A stretch of 64,000 nt of DNA from Neisseria cinerea (GCF_900475315.1 NZ_LS483369.1:930001-994000); one strand, 5' to 3'. Positions 17,031-27,167 are shown, numbered from the stretch's first letter. The notes: generated from the sequence alone by a model not told the origin. Made by a program: numbers and translations.

Positions 17031-19604
17031 ATGCGATTCGACAAATTAACCGCCAAATTCCAACAAGCCCTTGCAGAAGCTCAGAGTTTGGCGTTGGCTG
17101 CGGACAGCAGCTATCTGGAAGCGGGCTTTGTACTGAAAGCCCTGCTTGACGACCAAAACAGCGGAGCCGCCGCGCTCTTGGCTCATGCGGGCGTGAACGT
17201 GCCGCAGGTGAAGCAGCGTTTGCAGCAGCATTTAAACAGCCTGCCGAAAGTGTCCGGCCAGGGCGGCGACATTATGCCCAGCCGTGAATTGCAGGCGGTG
17301 TTGAACCTAATGGACAAAGCTGCAACCAAACGCGGCGATGCCTATATCGCCAGCGAACTTTTCCTGCTTGCCTTGGTGCAGCAGAACGATGCGACCGGCA
17401 AAATCCTGAAAGAAGCCGGCGCGACCGAACAAAACATTAATGCCGCGATTGACGCGGTACGAGGAGGACAAAACGTGAACGATGCCAATGCCGAAGACCA
17501 ACGCGATGCTCTGAAAAAATACACGCTCGACCTGACCCAGCGCGCCCGCGACGGCAAACTCGACCCCGTTATCGGCCGCGACGACGAAATCCGCCGCGCC
17601 ATTCAGGTGTTGCAACGCCGCACCAAAAACAACCCTGTGCTGATTGGTGAGCCGGGCGTGGGTAAAACCGCTATCGTCGAAGGCTTAGCACAGCGCATCG
17701 TCAACGGCGAAGTGCCTGAATCCCTGCGTAACAAACGCCTTTTGGTTCTGGACTTGGCGGCTTTGATTGCCGGCGCGAAATACCGCGGCGAATTTGAAGA
17801 ACGCTTGAAAGGTGTGTTGAACGATTTGGCGAAAGACGACGGCAACACCCTGATTTTCATTGACGAAATCCATACTTTGGTCGGTGCGGGCAAAACCGAC
17901 GGCGCAATGGACGCGGGCAATATGTTGAAACCGGCTTTAGCGCGCGGTGAACTGCACTGCATCGGCGCGACCACCTTAGACGAATACCGCCAATACATCG
18001 AAAAAGACGCGGCACTGGAACGCCGCTTCCAAAAAGTATTGGTCGGCGAACCCAGCGTGGAAGACACCATCGCCATCCTGCGCGGTTTGCAGGAACGTTA
18101 CGAAATCCACCACGGCATCGACATCACCGACCCCGCCATCGTTGCCGCCGCGGAATTGAGCGACCGCTACATCACCGACCGCTTCCTACCCGATAAAGCG
18201 ATTGATTTGATCGACGAAGCAGCCAGCCGCATCAAAATGGAGCTGGACAGCAAACCCGAGCAGATGGACAAACTCGACCGCCGCATCATTCAGCTCAAAA
18301 TGGAAAAAATGCACGTTGCAAAAGAAACCGATGATGCCAGCAAAAAACGTTTGGAACTGATAGACGAAGAAATCGACGGACTGCAAAAAGAATACGCCGA
18401 TTTGGATGAAATCTGGAAAGCCGAAAAAGCGGCATCATCCAGCACTGCCGACATCAAGAAACAGATGGACGACATCAAAGTCAAAATCGAGCAGGCCAAA
18501 CGCCAGGGCGACTTCGCCCGTGCGTCCGAACTCGAATACGGCGAGTTGCCGAAATTGGGTGCGCAGTTGCAGGCGGCGGAAAGTAACCCCGACGGCAAAA
18601 AACAAAACAAACTCTTCCGTACCGAAGTCGGCGCGGACGAAGTGGCCGAAATCGTATCGCGCATGACCGGCATCCCTGTGTCAAAAATGATGGAAGGTGA
18701 ACGCGACAAGCTGCTGAAGATGGAAGAAGTATTGCACCGCCGCGTGGTTGGTCAAGACGAAGCCGTGCGTGCTGTGTCTGATGCCATCCGCCGCAGCCGC
18801 TCAGGCCTTGCCGATCCAAACAAGCCTTACGGCAGCTTCCTGTTCTTAGGCCCGACCGGTGTGGGTAAGACCGAATTGTGTAAGGCATTGGCAGGTTTCC
18901 TGTTTGACAGCGAAGATCATCTGATTCGTATCGATATGTCCGAATACATGGAAAAACATGCTGTTGCCCGCTTAATCGGCGCGCCTCCGGGCTATGTCGG
19001 CTACGAAGAAGGCGGCTACCTGACCGAACAAGTCCGCCGCAAACCGTACAGCGTGATTCTTTTGGATGAAGTGGAAAAAGCCCATCCGGACGTGTTCAAC
19101 ATCCTGCTGCAAGTATTGGATGACGGTCGTTTGACCGACGGACAAGGCCGCACCGTGGACTTCAAAAACACCGTCATCGTCATGACTTCCAATATCGGCA
19201 GCCAGCACATCCAACAAATGGGCACGCAGGACTACGAAGCGGTGAAAGAAGTCGTGATGGAGGATGTGAAAGAACATTTCCGTCCTGAAATGATCAACCG
19301 TATTGACGAAGTCGTCGTGTTCCACGGTTTGGATCAGGCCAATATCCGCAGCATTGCGAAAATTCAGCTTAAAGGTTTGGAAAAACGTTTGGAAAAACAA
19401 AACCTGCGCCTGACTGTTTCCGATGCCGCACTGGACATCATCGCCAAAGCCGGTTTCGACCCGATTTACGGCGCACGTCCGCTCAAACGCGCCATCCAGT
19501 CGGAAATCGAAAACCCGCTGGCAAAAGCCCTGCTTGCCGGAAACTATGCGCCCGAAAGCGAAATCAGGGTGGAAGCCGACGGAGAAAGACTGGTGTTTGC
19601 CTAA
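17031..19604 (+). CDS. clpB: Chaperone ClpB (disaggregase)
   Basis: 857 aa hexameric AAA+ machine that pulls proteins out of aggregates with DnaK. The N-terminal Clp repeat domain covers about 1-145. The first Walker A, GEPGVGKT, is near 205 and its Walker [10 protein letters not shown], follows. The coiled-coil middle domain (about 400-525) is rich in Lys/Glu/Asp. The second Walker A, GPTGVGKT, is near 607. It lacks the IGF loop that would dock ClpP, distinguishing it from ClpA. It is monocistronic and likely heat-induced. Confidence 0.97.
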   Translation: MRFDKLTAKFQQALAEAQSLALAADSSYLEAGFVLKALLDDQNSGAAALLAHAGVNVPQVKQRLQQHLNSLPKVSGQGGDIMPSRELQAVLNLMDKAATKRGDAYIASELFLLALVQQNDATGKILKEAGATEQNINAAIDAVRGGQNVNDANAEDQRDALKKYTLDLTQRARDGKLDPVIGRDDEIRRAIQVLQRRTKNNPVLIGEPGVGKTAIVEGLAQRIVNGEVPESLRNKRLLVLDLAALIAGAKYRGEFEERLKGVLNDLAKDDGNTLIFIDEIHTLVGAGKTDGAMDAGNMLKPALARGELHCIGATTLDEYRQYIEKDAALERRFQKVLVGEPSVEDTIAILRGLQERYEIHHGIDITDPAIVAAAELSDRYITDRFLPDKAIDLIDEAASRIKMELDSKPEQMDKLDRRIIQLKMEKMHVAKETDDASKKRLELIDEEIDGLQKEYADLDEIWKAEKAASSSTADIKKQMDDIKVKIEQAKRQGDFARASELEYGELPKLGAQLQAAESNPDGKKQNKLFRTEVGADEVAEIVSRMTGIPVSKMMEGERDKLLKMEEVLHRRVVGQDEAVRAVSDAIRRSRSGLADPNKPYGSFLFLGPTGVGKTELCKALAGFLFDSEDHLIRIDMSEYMEKHAVARLIGAPPGYVGYEEGGYLTEQVRRKPYSVILLDEVEKAHPDVFNILLQVLDDGRLTDGQGRTVDFKNTVIVMTSNIGSQHIQQMGTQDYEAVKEVVMEDVKEHFRPEMINRIDEVVVFHGLDQANIRSIAKIQLKGLEKRLEKQNLRLTVSDAALDIIAKAGFDPIYGARPLKRAIQSEIENPLAKALLAGNYAPESEIRVEADGERLVFA

Positions 19605-19622
19605 AGGTCTGACCGTATAAAA

Positions 19623-19662
19623 ATGCCGTCTGAAACAGAATCCCTGTTTCAGACGGCATTTT
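19623..19662 (+). terminator. clpB terminator
   Basis: ATGCCGTCTGAAACAG (19623-19638) pairs with CTGTTTCAGACGGCAT (19644-19659), giving a 16-bp perfect stem of inverted uptake sequences, then Ts. It also serves the convergent alaA side. Confidence 0.88.
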
Positions 19663-19694
19663 ATATCCCCGGCAGACAACCTGCCCGTTCCCCC

Positions 19695-20909
19695 TTATTG
19701 GCGGTAGGTTTGCAGGAATCTTGCCAACCTGCCCATCGCCTCTTCAATCTGATGGACGTAAGGCAGCGTGACAATGCGGAAATGGTCGGGTTTAATCCAA
19801 TTAAACCCCGTTCCCTGTACCAGCAAGACTTTTTCGCGCACCAGCAAATCGTAAACGAATTTCATGTCATCGTGGATACGGTACATTTCGGTATCGATTT
19901 TTGGGAACATATACATCGCGCCCATCGGTTTGACGCAGGACACGCCGGGTATCTGGTTGACCAATTCCCACGCCCTGTTACGCTGTTCCAAAAGCCGTCC
20001 GCCGGGCAAAATGAATTCGTTAATACTCTGATAACCGCCCAATGCCGTCTGAATCGCATGCTGCATCGGCGTATTCGCACACAAGCGCATGGACGAGAGC
20101 ATATCCAAACCCTCGATGTAACCTTTTGCATGATGTTTCGGCCCGTTGAGCACCATCCAGCCTTGGCGGAATCCGGCTACGCGGTAGGCTTTGGACAAAC
20201 CGTTGAACGTTACCGTCAAAAGGTCGGGGGCAAGCGCGGCAATATGGTGGTGAACCGCACCGTCATAAAGGATTTTGTCGTAAATCTCGTCGGCGAAAAT
20301 AATCAAACCATGCTTGCGCGCCAGTTCGGCGATTTCGAGCAGGATTTCCTTGCTGTACACCGCTCCTGTCGGGTTATTGGGGTTGATGACGACGATGGCT
20401 TTGGTTTTGGGCGTAATTTTGGCTTCCATATCGGCAAGGTTGGGGAACCAGCCGTTTTCTTCGTCGCACAGATAATGGCGTACCGTACCGCCCGCAAGCG
20501 TTGCCGCCGCCGTCCACAAGGGGTAGTCGGGCGCAGGAATCAGGATTTCGTCGCCGTCATTCAACAGCGCCTGCATAGACATAGTAATCAGCTCGGACAC
20601 GCCGTTGCCGATATATACATCATTAACCGTAATATCGCGCAAACCTTTGGTTTGATAGTAGTGAACGATGGCTTTGCGTGCGGAATACAATCCCTTCGAA
20701 TCGCAATAGCCTTGAGAAGTCGGCAGGTTGCGGATGACATCGACTAAGATTTCATCAGGCGCTTCGAAGCCGAACGGCGCAGGATTGCCGATATTGAGCT
20801 TAAGTATTTTATTGCCCTCCTCTTCAAGCTGAAGGGCTTTTTTATGTACGGGGCCACGAATGTCGTAACAAACGTGATCGAGTTTTGCAGACTTGGGAAA
20901 TTTATCCAT
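19695..20909 (-). CDS. alaA: Alanine aminotransferase AlaA-like
   Basis: 404 aa class I PLP-dependent aminotransferase that makes alanine from pyruvate and glutamate. Family markers: VINPNNPTGAVYS, FADEIYDKILYD, and the PLP lysine in FNGLSKAYRVAGFRQGW. The N-terminus KLDHVCYDIRGPV is typical of the AlaA (YfbQ) group. It is a single gene facing clpB. Confidence 0.9.
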   Translation of the reverse strand: MDKFPKSAKLDHVCYDIRGPVHKKALQLEEEGNKILKLNIGNPAPFGFEAPDEILVDVIRNLPTSQGYCDSKGLYSARKAIVHYYQTKGLRDITVNDVYIGNGVSELITMSMQALLNDGDEILIPAPDYPLWTAAATLAGGTVRHYLCDEENGWFPNLADMEAKITPKTKAIVVINPNNPTGAVYSKEILLEIAELARKHGLIIFADEIYDKILYDGAVHHHIAALAPDLLTVTFNGLSKAYRVAGFRQGWMVLNGPKHHAKGYIEGLDMLSSMRLCANTPMQHAIQTALGGYQSINEFILPGGRLLEQRNRAWELVNQIPGVSCVKPMGAMYMFPKIDTEMYRIHDDMKFVYDLLVREKVLLVQGTGFNWIKPDHFRIVTLPYVHQIEEAMGRLARFLQTYRQ

Positions 20910-20996
20910 GATGTGTTCCGTTATTTTTGGCGATGGATGGAAATGTACTCTTTTTAACTTCGAATTTAAAGCATCAAACCGAGATTTTCAGGCTTT

Positions 20997-21206
20997 TTAC
21001 CTACCCTCTTTGCGCCGTTCGCTGACACTTTTCCCGCCTATGCCCCAGTTATCGGTATCCACTTCATCGATAACGACCACTGTCGTCTCAGGATTTTTAC
21101 CCAATACACGACCCAACAATTCCGTTACACCTTGTATCAGCTCCTCCTTCTGCTCCGTACTCGGCGCTTCCTTACCACCGGTTACTTTAATATTGACATA
21201 GGGCAT
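20997..21206 (-). CDS. 4-oxalocrotonate tautomerase family protein
   Basis: 69 aa. After Met removal the catalytic Pro1 is exposed (MPYVNIKVTGG), as the family requires. The rest has the beta-alpha-beta pattern with VTELLGRVLGKNPETTVVVI. The physiological substrate is unknown, since no aromatic degradation genes lie nearby. Short proteins of this type form hexamers. Confidence 0.88.
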   Translation of the reverse strand: MPYVNIKVTGGKEAPSTEQKEELIQGVTELLGRVLGKNPETTVVVIDEVDTDNWGIGGKSVSERRKEGR

Positions 21207-21346
21207 GATTGATCTCCATTCAAAAATTCTACCATCTTATCAGACAACGCCATTACACCCAACCCACTTTTTCATTTATAACAAAATATATATAAAACAA
21301 AATCTTATTTATAAATAACAAACATCCTTCACATATAATTATAATG

Positions 21347-21361
21347 TGTTATATTATAACA
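21347..21361 (+). promoter_or_regulatory. Zur operator
   Basis: TGTTATATTATAACA is a perfect palindrome and matches the published Neisseria Zur consensus TGTTATDWHATAACA at every position. It lies 34 bp before the DUF4198 gene, where a bound repressor would block transcription when zinc is plentiful. Confidence 0.85.
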
Positions 21362-21395
21362 TTATTCTAAACCCATCCTGATATGAGGACTTATC

Positions 21396-22202
21396 ATGAA
21401 GAAGACATTAATGCTGCTTGCCGCATCCGCACTATTTGCCACATCCGCACACGCCCACCGCGTCTGGGTTGAAACCGCCCACACACATGGCGGCGAATAC
21501 CTTGAAGCAGAATTAGGTTACGGCGAGTTTCCCGAATTGGAACCCATCGCGCGTGACCGCCAGCATATCTTCAGCAAACCGATGCAGCTGGTTACCGAAA
21601 AAGGTAAGGAAAACATGATTCAACGCGGCACATACAACTACCAGTACCGAAGCAACCGCCCCGTCAAAGACGGCAGCTACCTCGTCATCGCCGAATATCA
21701 GCCTACTTTCTGGTCAAAAAACAAAGCAGGCTGGAAACAGGCAAACATCAAAGAAATGCCTGATGCGGATTATTGCGAGCAAACCCGTATGTTCGGTAAA
21801 AACATTGTCAACGTCGGCCATGAAAGCGCAGATACCGCCGTTATCACCAAGCAGGTCGGACAAAACCTTGAAATCGTCCCGCTGGACAATCCTGCCAATA
21901 TCCATGTCAGCGAACGGTTTAAAGTACGCGTACTCTTTAACGGCGAACCGCTGCCCAATGCAACCTTAACGGCAACCTTTGACGGCTTCGACACCAGCGA
22001 CCGCAGCAAAACGCACAAAACCGAAGCACAGGCATTCTCCGACAGCACAGACGACAAAGGCGAAGTAGACATTATCCCGCTGCGCCAAGGCTTCTGGAAA
22101 GCCAGTATCGAACACAAAGTCGACTTCCCCGATCAAACTGTGTGCCAAAAACAGGCGAACTACTCGACTTTAACCTTCCAAATCGGCCATTCGCACCATT
22201 AA
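21396..22202 (+). CDS. Zinc-regulated periplasmic DUF4198 protein
   Basis: 268 aa. Signal peptide MKKTLMLLAASALFATSAHA, then a mature protein beginning HRVWVETAHTHGG. The DUF4198 pattern of beta-rich Ig-like repeats includes VSERFKVRVLFNGEPLPNAT and DDKGEVDIIPLRQGFW. Histidines cluster at both ends (HTHGG near the start, GHSHH at the end), which could bind metal. The perfect Zur site upstream implies expression under zinc starvation. A role in periplasmic zinc handling is inferred. It is a single gene with its own terminator. Confidence 0.88.
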   Translation: MKKTLMLLAASALFATSAHAHRVWVETAHTHGGEYLEAELGYGEFPELEPIARDRQHIFSKPMQLVTEKGKENMIQRGTYNYQYRSNRPVKDGSYLVIAEYQPTFWSKNKAGWKQANIKEMPDADYCEQTRMFGKNIVNVGHESADTAVITKQVGQNLEIVPLDNPANIHVSERFKVRVLFNGEPLPNATLTATFDGFDTSDRSKTHKTEAQAFSDSTDDKGEVDIIPLRQGFWKASIEHKVDFPDQTVCQKQANYSTLTFQIGHSHH

Positions 22203-22218
22203 TTCCGTCCAAACAAAA

Positions 22219-22247
22219 ATGCCGTCTGAAATGGTTTCAGACGGCAT
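22219..22247 (+). terminator. Terminator between the DUF4198 gene and gdh
   Basis: ATGCCGTCTGAAA and TTTCAGACGGCAT are inverted around a 3-base loop. It is shared by the two convergent genes. Confidence 0.8.
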
Positions 22248-22261
22248 CCTTCATTCAAACA

Positions 22262-23527
22262 TCAATACCAGCCGCGCAGTTTCATCGCTTTTTCAACACG
22301 ACGGATACTCATCATGTAAGAAGCGGTACGCAGGTCGACATCGTATTCTTGAGCCAAGTTCCAAATATCGCGGAACGCACGGCGCAGGACAACGGTTTCT
22401 TTCTCTTGAACTTCGTCAAATTCCCAGTAGTAGCCTTGCAGATTTTGTACCCATTCAAAATAAGATACCACCACTCCGCCGCAGTTTGCCAAAATATCAG
22501 GAACAACCAATACGCCGTTTTGACGCAGGATAACGTCGGCTTCAGGAGTAGTCGGGCCGTTTGCGCCTTCAACCACGATTTTCGCACGGACTTTGCCGGC
22601 GTTTTCGGAAGTCAGTTGGTTTTCCAATGCGCAAGGGGCGAGTACGTCCACATCCAAAGCCAAAAGTTCGGCGTTGGTAATTTCTTTGCCGTAGCCCGCT
22701 TCATTGGTAATGAAGCCTTTTTCTTGGAACTCTTTAAACAGAGCTTCCATATCCAAACCGTTTTCATTGTAGATAGCAACGTCAACAGTAGATACGGCAA
22801 CGACTTTCGCGCCGGATTGATGTGCGTAATAGCCTGTGTGGTAGCCGACATTACCGAAGCCTTGAATGGCGTAAGTGGCACCCTTCACATCTTTGCCCAG
22901 TTTTTCCAAAGCTTGGACGGCAGCGAGGTTCACGCCGTAACCGGTAGCTTCGGTACGCGCCAAAGAGCCGCCGAACTCAACCGGTTTACCGGTAAACACG
23001 CCCGGTGCGGAATGTTTCACCACGTTTTCATAGGCATCAACCATCCAAGACATGATTTTGCCGTTGGTGTTCACATCAGGTGCAGGAATGTCGATTTTCT
23101 CGCCAATCAGCGGAGAAATGGCTTCGGAATAAGCGCGTGCGATGCGTTCCAGTTCCGCTTCGGAATAATCGCGCGGATCCAAGGTAATGCCACCTTTGCC
23201 GCCGCCGTAAGGAATACCGGCCACGCAGCATTTAATAGTCATCCAAATTGACAGTGCTTTGACTTCGTCCAAATTCACACCAGGATGGAAGCGCACGCCG
23301 CCTTTATAGGGGCCGACGGCGTTGTTGTGTTGCGAACGGTAGCCGGTAAAGGTTTTAACCGTGCCATTGTCGAGTTTGACAGGAAAGGTAACTTCCAAAA
23401 CGCGCTTCGGACTTTTCAGGATTTCATAAACAGTCGGGTCGGTTTTCAGTTGATCACAGGCGGTTTTCACCTGTTTGCGGGCGATTTCAAACGGATTGAG
23501 GGTTTCTTTTACAGCAGCATGAGACAT
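22262..23527 (-). CDS. Glutamate dehydrogenase, NAD-type
   Basis: 421 aa from ATG 23527 (MSHAAVKETLNPFEIARKQV), preceded by GAAAGGAAG. An open frame extends far upstream but is AT-rich and non-coding. Markers: YKGGVRFHPGVNL, catalytic Lys in GIPYGGGKGGI, and the nucleotide-binding GFGNVG. It deaminates glutamate to 2-oxoglutarate. The 420-residue length and sequence fit the catabolic NAD-dependent clade rather than the anabolic NADP enzyme of about 445 residues. Confidence 0.9.
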   Translation of the reverse strand: MSHAAVKETLNPFEIARKQVKTACDQLKTDPTVYEILKSPKRVLEVTFPVKLDNGTVKTFTGYRSQHNNAVGPYKGGVRFHPGVNLDEVKALSIWMTIKCCVAGIPYGGGKGGITLDPRDYSEAELERIARAYSEAISPLIGEKIDIPAPDVNTNGKIMSWMVDAYENVVKHSAPGVFTGKPVEFGGSLARTEATGYGVNLAAVQALEKLGKDVKGATYAIQGFGNVGYHTGYYAHQSGAKVVAVSTVDVAIYNENGLDMEALFKEFQEKGFITNEAGYGKEITNAELLALDVDVLAPCALENQLTSENAGKVRAKIVVEGANGPTTPEADVILRQNGVLVVPDILANCGGVVVSYFEWVQNLQGYYWEFDEVQEKETVVLRRAFRDIWNLAQEYDVDLRTASYMMSIRRVEKAMKLRGWY

Positions 23528-23923
23528 TTTGCTTCCTTTCACAAAAAGATTTTCAGCCATCACAGCTATAACTATAACCAATTTCCAAACAAAATGTAAT
23601 AGCATGTAGTCCAAACCGAGGGATTTAATTAATCTATATATGATTTTCTTTTCCATGCTGCATGAAAAAAAGCCGGACACTGCCACTAAAAAGTGGTTTT
23701 TCATCTTGAAATAGAATGTCCAATTAAATAAAAATATAGAAATCTTTTTATTTTTTAAAAATTTAATCGATATATTGCAAACCTGCCAGCCACCCCGTCT
23801 AAGCAATGAGCCGACTACCCATCATCACCATTGAGGTCCATTATGATTGTTAACAATCCATACATCGCACCCCGGCTCAAACAATGTTAAAATAAACTCT
23901 TGCAATCTACAGAAAGCCAAACT
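23528..23923. other. Divergent intergenic region, gdh / gph
   Basis: About 400 bp, strongly AT-rich around 23620-23770, holding both promoters. One weak hairpin (CCACT-aaaa-AGTGG followed by Ts, near 23684-23703) is visible. No gene is supported. Confidence 0.4.
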
Positions 23924-24631
23924 ATGAACGCTGCCATCGAACACGTCCAGGCCGTTGCCTTTGACTTGGACGGCACACTGTGCGATTCCGTTCCCGACCT
24001 TGCCGCAGCAGCAGAAGCCATGTTGGAACACCTCGGTATGAAACCGCTGCCTGCCAAAGTGGTAGAAAGCTACGTCGGCGACGGCATCGGCAAACTGGTT
24101 CACCGTGTTTTAACCAACGACCGAGACCGCGAAGCCGATCCCGAACTGTGGGAAAAAGGTTTTGTATCCTATATGGAATACTACCGCGACCATTTAAGCG
24201 TCTTCACACGCGCCTACCCCGAAACTGAAGCCGGGTTGGCATTGCTCAAATCTTTGGGCATCCCGCTGGTAATCATTACCAACAAAAACGAAATCCTTGC
24301 CGCCGAACTGTTGAAGCAGCTCGGACTTGCCGACTATTTCAGCCTGATACTCGGCGGAGACAGCCTGCGCGAAAAAAAACCCAGCCCCCTGCCGCTTCAA
24401 CACGCTGCCGAAGTTTTAGGAATTGATGCCGCCAATATGCTTATGGTCGGCGACTCGCGCAACGACATCATTGCCGCCAAAGCCGCCGGCTGTCTGAGTG
24501 TCGGCGTTACCTTCGGTTACGGAGACATGACGCTGCTCTCGCAAGATGATGCGACCCGTCCCGACTGGATTATCGGCTCGCTGCCCGAAATTTACGAAAA
24601 CCTGCAACCGCAGAAAAATAAAGAAGAATAA
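23924..24631 (+). CDS. gph: Phosphoglycolate phosphatase
   Basis: 235 aa HAD-superfamily hydrolase. The nucleophile motif VAFDLDGTLCDS is at the N-terminus; IITNKNE is motif II, the Lys of EKKPSPLP motif III, and MLMVGDSRNDIIAAKAAG motif IV. It removes phosphate from 2-phosphoglycolate formed during DNA repair. ATG 23924 is preferred over a TTG at 23900 because the family normally starts a few residues before the DLDGT motif. Confidence 0.9.
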   Translation: MNAAIEHVQAVAFDLDGTLCDSVPDLAAAAEAMLEHLGMKPLPAKVVESYVGDGIGKLVHRVLTNDRDREADPELWEKGFVSYMEYYRDHLSVFTRAYPETEAGLALLKSLGIPLVIITNKNEILAAELLKQLGLADYFSLILGGDSLREKKPSPLPLQHAAEVLGIDAANMLMVGDSRNDIIAAKAAGCLSVGVTFGYGDMTLLSQDDATRPDWIIGSLPEIYENLQPQKNKEE

Positions 24632-24702
24632 ACAACGCATTCAGGCGACGTAGGAATCCGCCCCTATATCGTTTAAATGCCGCCGCATACTGAAACTGCC
24701 TC

Positions 24703-25164
24703 ATGAAAGCGCAAAAATCACTCCGAGCCCGAGCGATGGACATCCTGTCCCGTCAGGAAGTCAGCCGTCTCGGGCTGAAGCGCAAGCTCGCTCCCCATGC
24801 CGAAAGCGAAGAAGAGTTGGAAAACGTCTTGAACGAATTTTCCGAACGCAACTGGCAGTCGGATTTACGCTATGCAGAAGCCTATATCCACAGCAAAAGC
24901 CGTAAACACGGCTCCCTGCGCCTGAAACAGGCCCTGGCTCAACAGGGCATAGACGAAGAGACAAGCCGAAAGCTGCTTCCGGACAGGTTGAGCGAAAAAC
25001 AGACCGCCATGGACGTGTTGCGTAAAAAATTCAAACATCCGGCCGCCGACCTTAAAGAAAAACAAAAACAGGCACGCTTCCTCGCCTATCGCGGTTTTGA
25101 TGCCGATACCGTTCAGACGGCATTGAAACATGCCTGGGATGACGGCTGGGAGGAAGACTGCTGA
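24703..25164 (+). CDS. recX: Regulatory protein RecX
   Basis: 153 aa, made of three-helix repeats. Markers: RAMDILSRQEVSRLGLKRKL near the start, NWQSDLRYAEAYIHSK, and FLAYRGFDADTVQTAL near the end. RecX modulates RecA filaments; in Neisseria it influences transformation, recombination and pilin variation. It is separate from recA. gph is upstream on the same strand, 71 bp away. Confidence 0.93.
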   Translation: MKAQKSLRARAMDILSRQEVSRLGLKRKLAPHAESEEELENVLNEFSERNWQSDLRYAEAYIHSKSRKHGSLRLKQALAQQGIDEETSRKLLPDRLSEKQTAMDVLRKKFKHPAADLKEKQKQARFLAYRGFDADTVQTALKHAWDDGWEEDC

Positions 25165-25237
25165 ACTGAATCCTTGAATCTTTTTGCATGACGGCGTAAC
25201 CTTACCTCCATTTCCAACTTTTCCGATTGAGAATAAA

Positions 25238-25399
25238 ATGTCCGAACAATCCGAGAAAAATCACAACCCGCTTCTTGAAGATGAACGCAAAAACCCGGTT
25301 TACCGTATGGGTCAGGCAGTTGCCGGATTCATGCTCGTCGTTTGGGCCGCCGTATTGGCACTTGTGTTTTTCCTAGTCTTCCGTTTTTGGCTTTCCTAA
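25238..25399 (+). CDS. Small single-span membrane protein
   Basis: 53 aa from ATG 25238: a charged N-terminus, MSEQSEKNHNPLLEDERKN, then one hydrophobic helix, AGFMLVVWAAVLALVFFLVF. No family name is known to me. It lies 73 bp after recX and may be co-transcribed. An inverted uptake-sequence hairpin follows at 25405-25431. Confidence 0.65.
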   Translation: MSEQSEKNHNPLLEDERKNPVYRMGQAVAGFMLVVWAAVLALVFFLVFRFWLS

Positions 25400-25404
25400 A
25401 CAAA

Positions 25405-25431
25405 ATGCCGTCTGAAACCTTCAGACGGCAT
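25405..25431 (+). terminator. Terminator after the small membrane protein gene
   Basis: ATGCCGTCTGAA and TTCAGACGGCAT are inverted. There is no long T-run, so efficiency is uncertain. Confidence 0.65.
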
Positions 25432-25551
25432 CGGCAGCCCATTTCGGCAGGCTATCCCATCATAGCTTTTTTTAGCTTGAATTCCACTTTCCCATTCCCT
25501 AAAATTTTTCCGCACCCATTTCAAAATACCCTTTCTTAAAACAGGTACACT

Positions 25552-26034
25552 ATGACACAACAACGCCAACTGCCTTCCCACGAACTCATTATGTCCGAAC
25601 TGATGATGCCGGACACCGCCAATTTCAGCGGCAACGTACATGGTGGCGAACTCTTGCGCCTGCTCGACCAGGTTGCCTATTCCTGTGCCAGCCGTTACAG
25701 CGGCAACTATTGCGTAACCCTTTCAGTAGACAAAGTCCTGTTTAAAGAACCCATCCATGTCGGTGACCTGGTTACTTTCTACGCCAGCGTAAACTACACG
25801 GGGCGTACCTCTATGGAAATTGGCATCCGTGTCGAAGCACAAAACATCCGTACGGGAGAAATCCGCCATACCAACAGCTGCTACTTCACCATGGTTGCAG
25901 TCAAAGACGGCAAACCCGTTCCCGTACCGCCACTGGAAATCCTGACCGACCGTCAACGCTGCCGCTACGAAAAAGCCAAAAAACGTAAAAACATCAGCCT
26001 GCAAGCCTCTGAAGACATGTCCTGCGGCTGCTGA
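25552..26034 (+). CDS. Acyl-CoA thioesterase (hotdog fold)
   Basis: 160 aa. The hotdog domain has DTANFSGNVHGGELLRLLDQ, with the catalytic Asn/Asp region, and SVDKVLFKEPIHVGDLVTF. It hydrolyses acyl-CoA to free acid and CoA. A basic tail (KAKKRKN) and a C-terminal CGC follow. The closest characterised type is the YciA/ACOT group. Confidence 0.88.
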   Translation: MTQQRQLPSHELIMSELMMPDTANFSGNVHGGELLRLLDQVAYSCASRYSGNYCVTLSVDKVLFKEPIHVGDLVTFYASVNYTGRTSMEIGIRVEAQNIRTGEIRHTNSCYFTMVAVKDGKPVPVPPLEILTDRQRCRYEKAKKRKNISLQASEDMSCGC

Positions 26035-26099
26035 CGGCGGCATCCGAAACAGGCATATAGGCCGGTTATCGCCGTCAACCCAAACTATCCTTAAATAAA

Positions 26100-26132
26100 A
26101 TGCCGTCTGAAAAGCTTTCAGACGGCATTTTT
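26100..26132 (+). terminator. Terminator between the thioesterase gene and nlpD
   Basis: ATGCCGTCTGAAA and TTTCAGACGGCAT are inverted around a 2-base gap and followed by Ts to 26132. Confidence 0.85.
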
Positions 26133-26153
26133 AGCCTGATTTCAAACAGAAAG

Positions 26154-27167
26154 TCAGAACGGGATATAGCTGTTCGGGTTAACCGGCTTACCGTTTTGCC
26201 GAACCTCGAAATGAAGCTGTGTTCTTGAAGCATCGGTATTGCCCATCAAGGCAACCTGCTGCCCGCGTTTAACCTGCTGACCCTCTCCGACCAGCAACTT
26301 TTGATTGTGTCCGTATGCGGTCAGGAAAGAAGAATTATGCTGAACGATAACCAGGTTTCCATACCCCCTCAAACCGGAACCTGCATAAACTACTTTGCCG
26401 TCTGCCGCCGCCAAAACAGGCTGTCCCGCATTTCCTGCAATATCAACACCCTTGTTGCTGCCTCCGAAATCGGCAATCACTTTGCCTTGCGTCGGACGCT
26501 GCCAAACAATGCCGCCGACCAAACGCGTACCGGATGACGAAGAGGCAGAAGCCTGTGAAACAGCTGGCGCAGGAGCAGAAACTGCTTTATTTTCTACAAC
26601 AGGAGCAGTAGGTTGCGTCGCTGTTTGTACGACAGGTTGCGCAGCAGGCTTCACTGTCGGCTGTGCAGCGACTTGTGCGGCAGGCCTACTTTCTGCGACG
26701 GCGGTTTTCGGTGCGGTATATCCTGCCGGTTTGACCTTTACGACCTGACCGATGCTAAGCGTATTATCCGCCATCCCGTTCCATGCGCGGAAATCTTCTT
26801 GGGAAACATGATAGCGTTTGGAAATATTGTATACCGTATCACCGCGCACGACCGTGTGCGTCGCCGCATTGATGTCGACAGGTGCATAAGAAGGAATATA
26901 TGCACCCGAAACCGCCGGAGAAGGCGGCACATAAGCAGGAGGCGTATAAACCGGCGTACTTTGCACCGGCGGCACATAAGGTGCATCGTTGGCAGGAGCA
27001 GGACTGTACGGCGTTGCGCCATAAGGGTTGTTGTAGACCGCCGCAGACTGTACAGCCTGCATTCCTGAATTTCCTGCAATGACGGGGGCAGGCTGTTGGG
27101 TGGCACAACCGCCCAACAGTGCGGCAACGGAGGCACAAGCTGCCAAAAGTGTCGTTTGTTTCAACAT
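26154..27167 (-). CDS. nlpD: NlpD-like LysM/M23 lipoprotein
   Basis: 337 aa from ATG 27167. Lipoprotein signal MLKQTTLLAACASVAALLGGC. A long Pro/Tyr/Val-rich disordered region precedes a LysM peptidoglycan-binding domain (HTVVRGDTVYNISKRYHVS, about 120-165). An Ala/Pro/Val linker follows, then an M23 (LytM) domain with NKGVDIAGNAGQPVLAA and QLHFEVRQNGKP. The usual zinc ligand pattern HxxxD is replaced by NKGVD, so it is probably an inactive activator of an amidase such as AmiC. It lies downstream of surE on the same strand. Confidence 0.9.
   Translation of the reverse strand: MLKQTTLLAACASVAALLGGCATQQPAPVIAGNSGMQAVQSAAVYNNPYGATPYSPAPANDAPYVPPVQSTPVYTPPAYVPPSPAVSGAYIPSYAPVDINAATHTVVRGDTVYNISKRYHVSQEDFRAWNGMADNTLSIGQVVKVKPAGYTAPKTAVAESRPAAQVAAQPTVKPAAQPVVQTATQPTAPVVENKAVSAPAPAVSQASASSSSGTRLVGGIVWQRPTQGKVIADFGGSNKGVDIAGNAGQPVLAAADGKVVYAGSGLRGYGNLVIVQHNSSFLTAYGHNQKLLVGEGQQVKRGQQVALMGNTDASRTQLHFEVRQNGKPVNPNSYIPF

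Noticed and set aside
22142-23251. Long plus-strand frame across the glutamate dehydrogenase gene
   Set aside because: It lies entirely antisense to a well-recognised enzyme; long antisense frames are common in this GC-skewed coding DNA.
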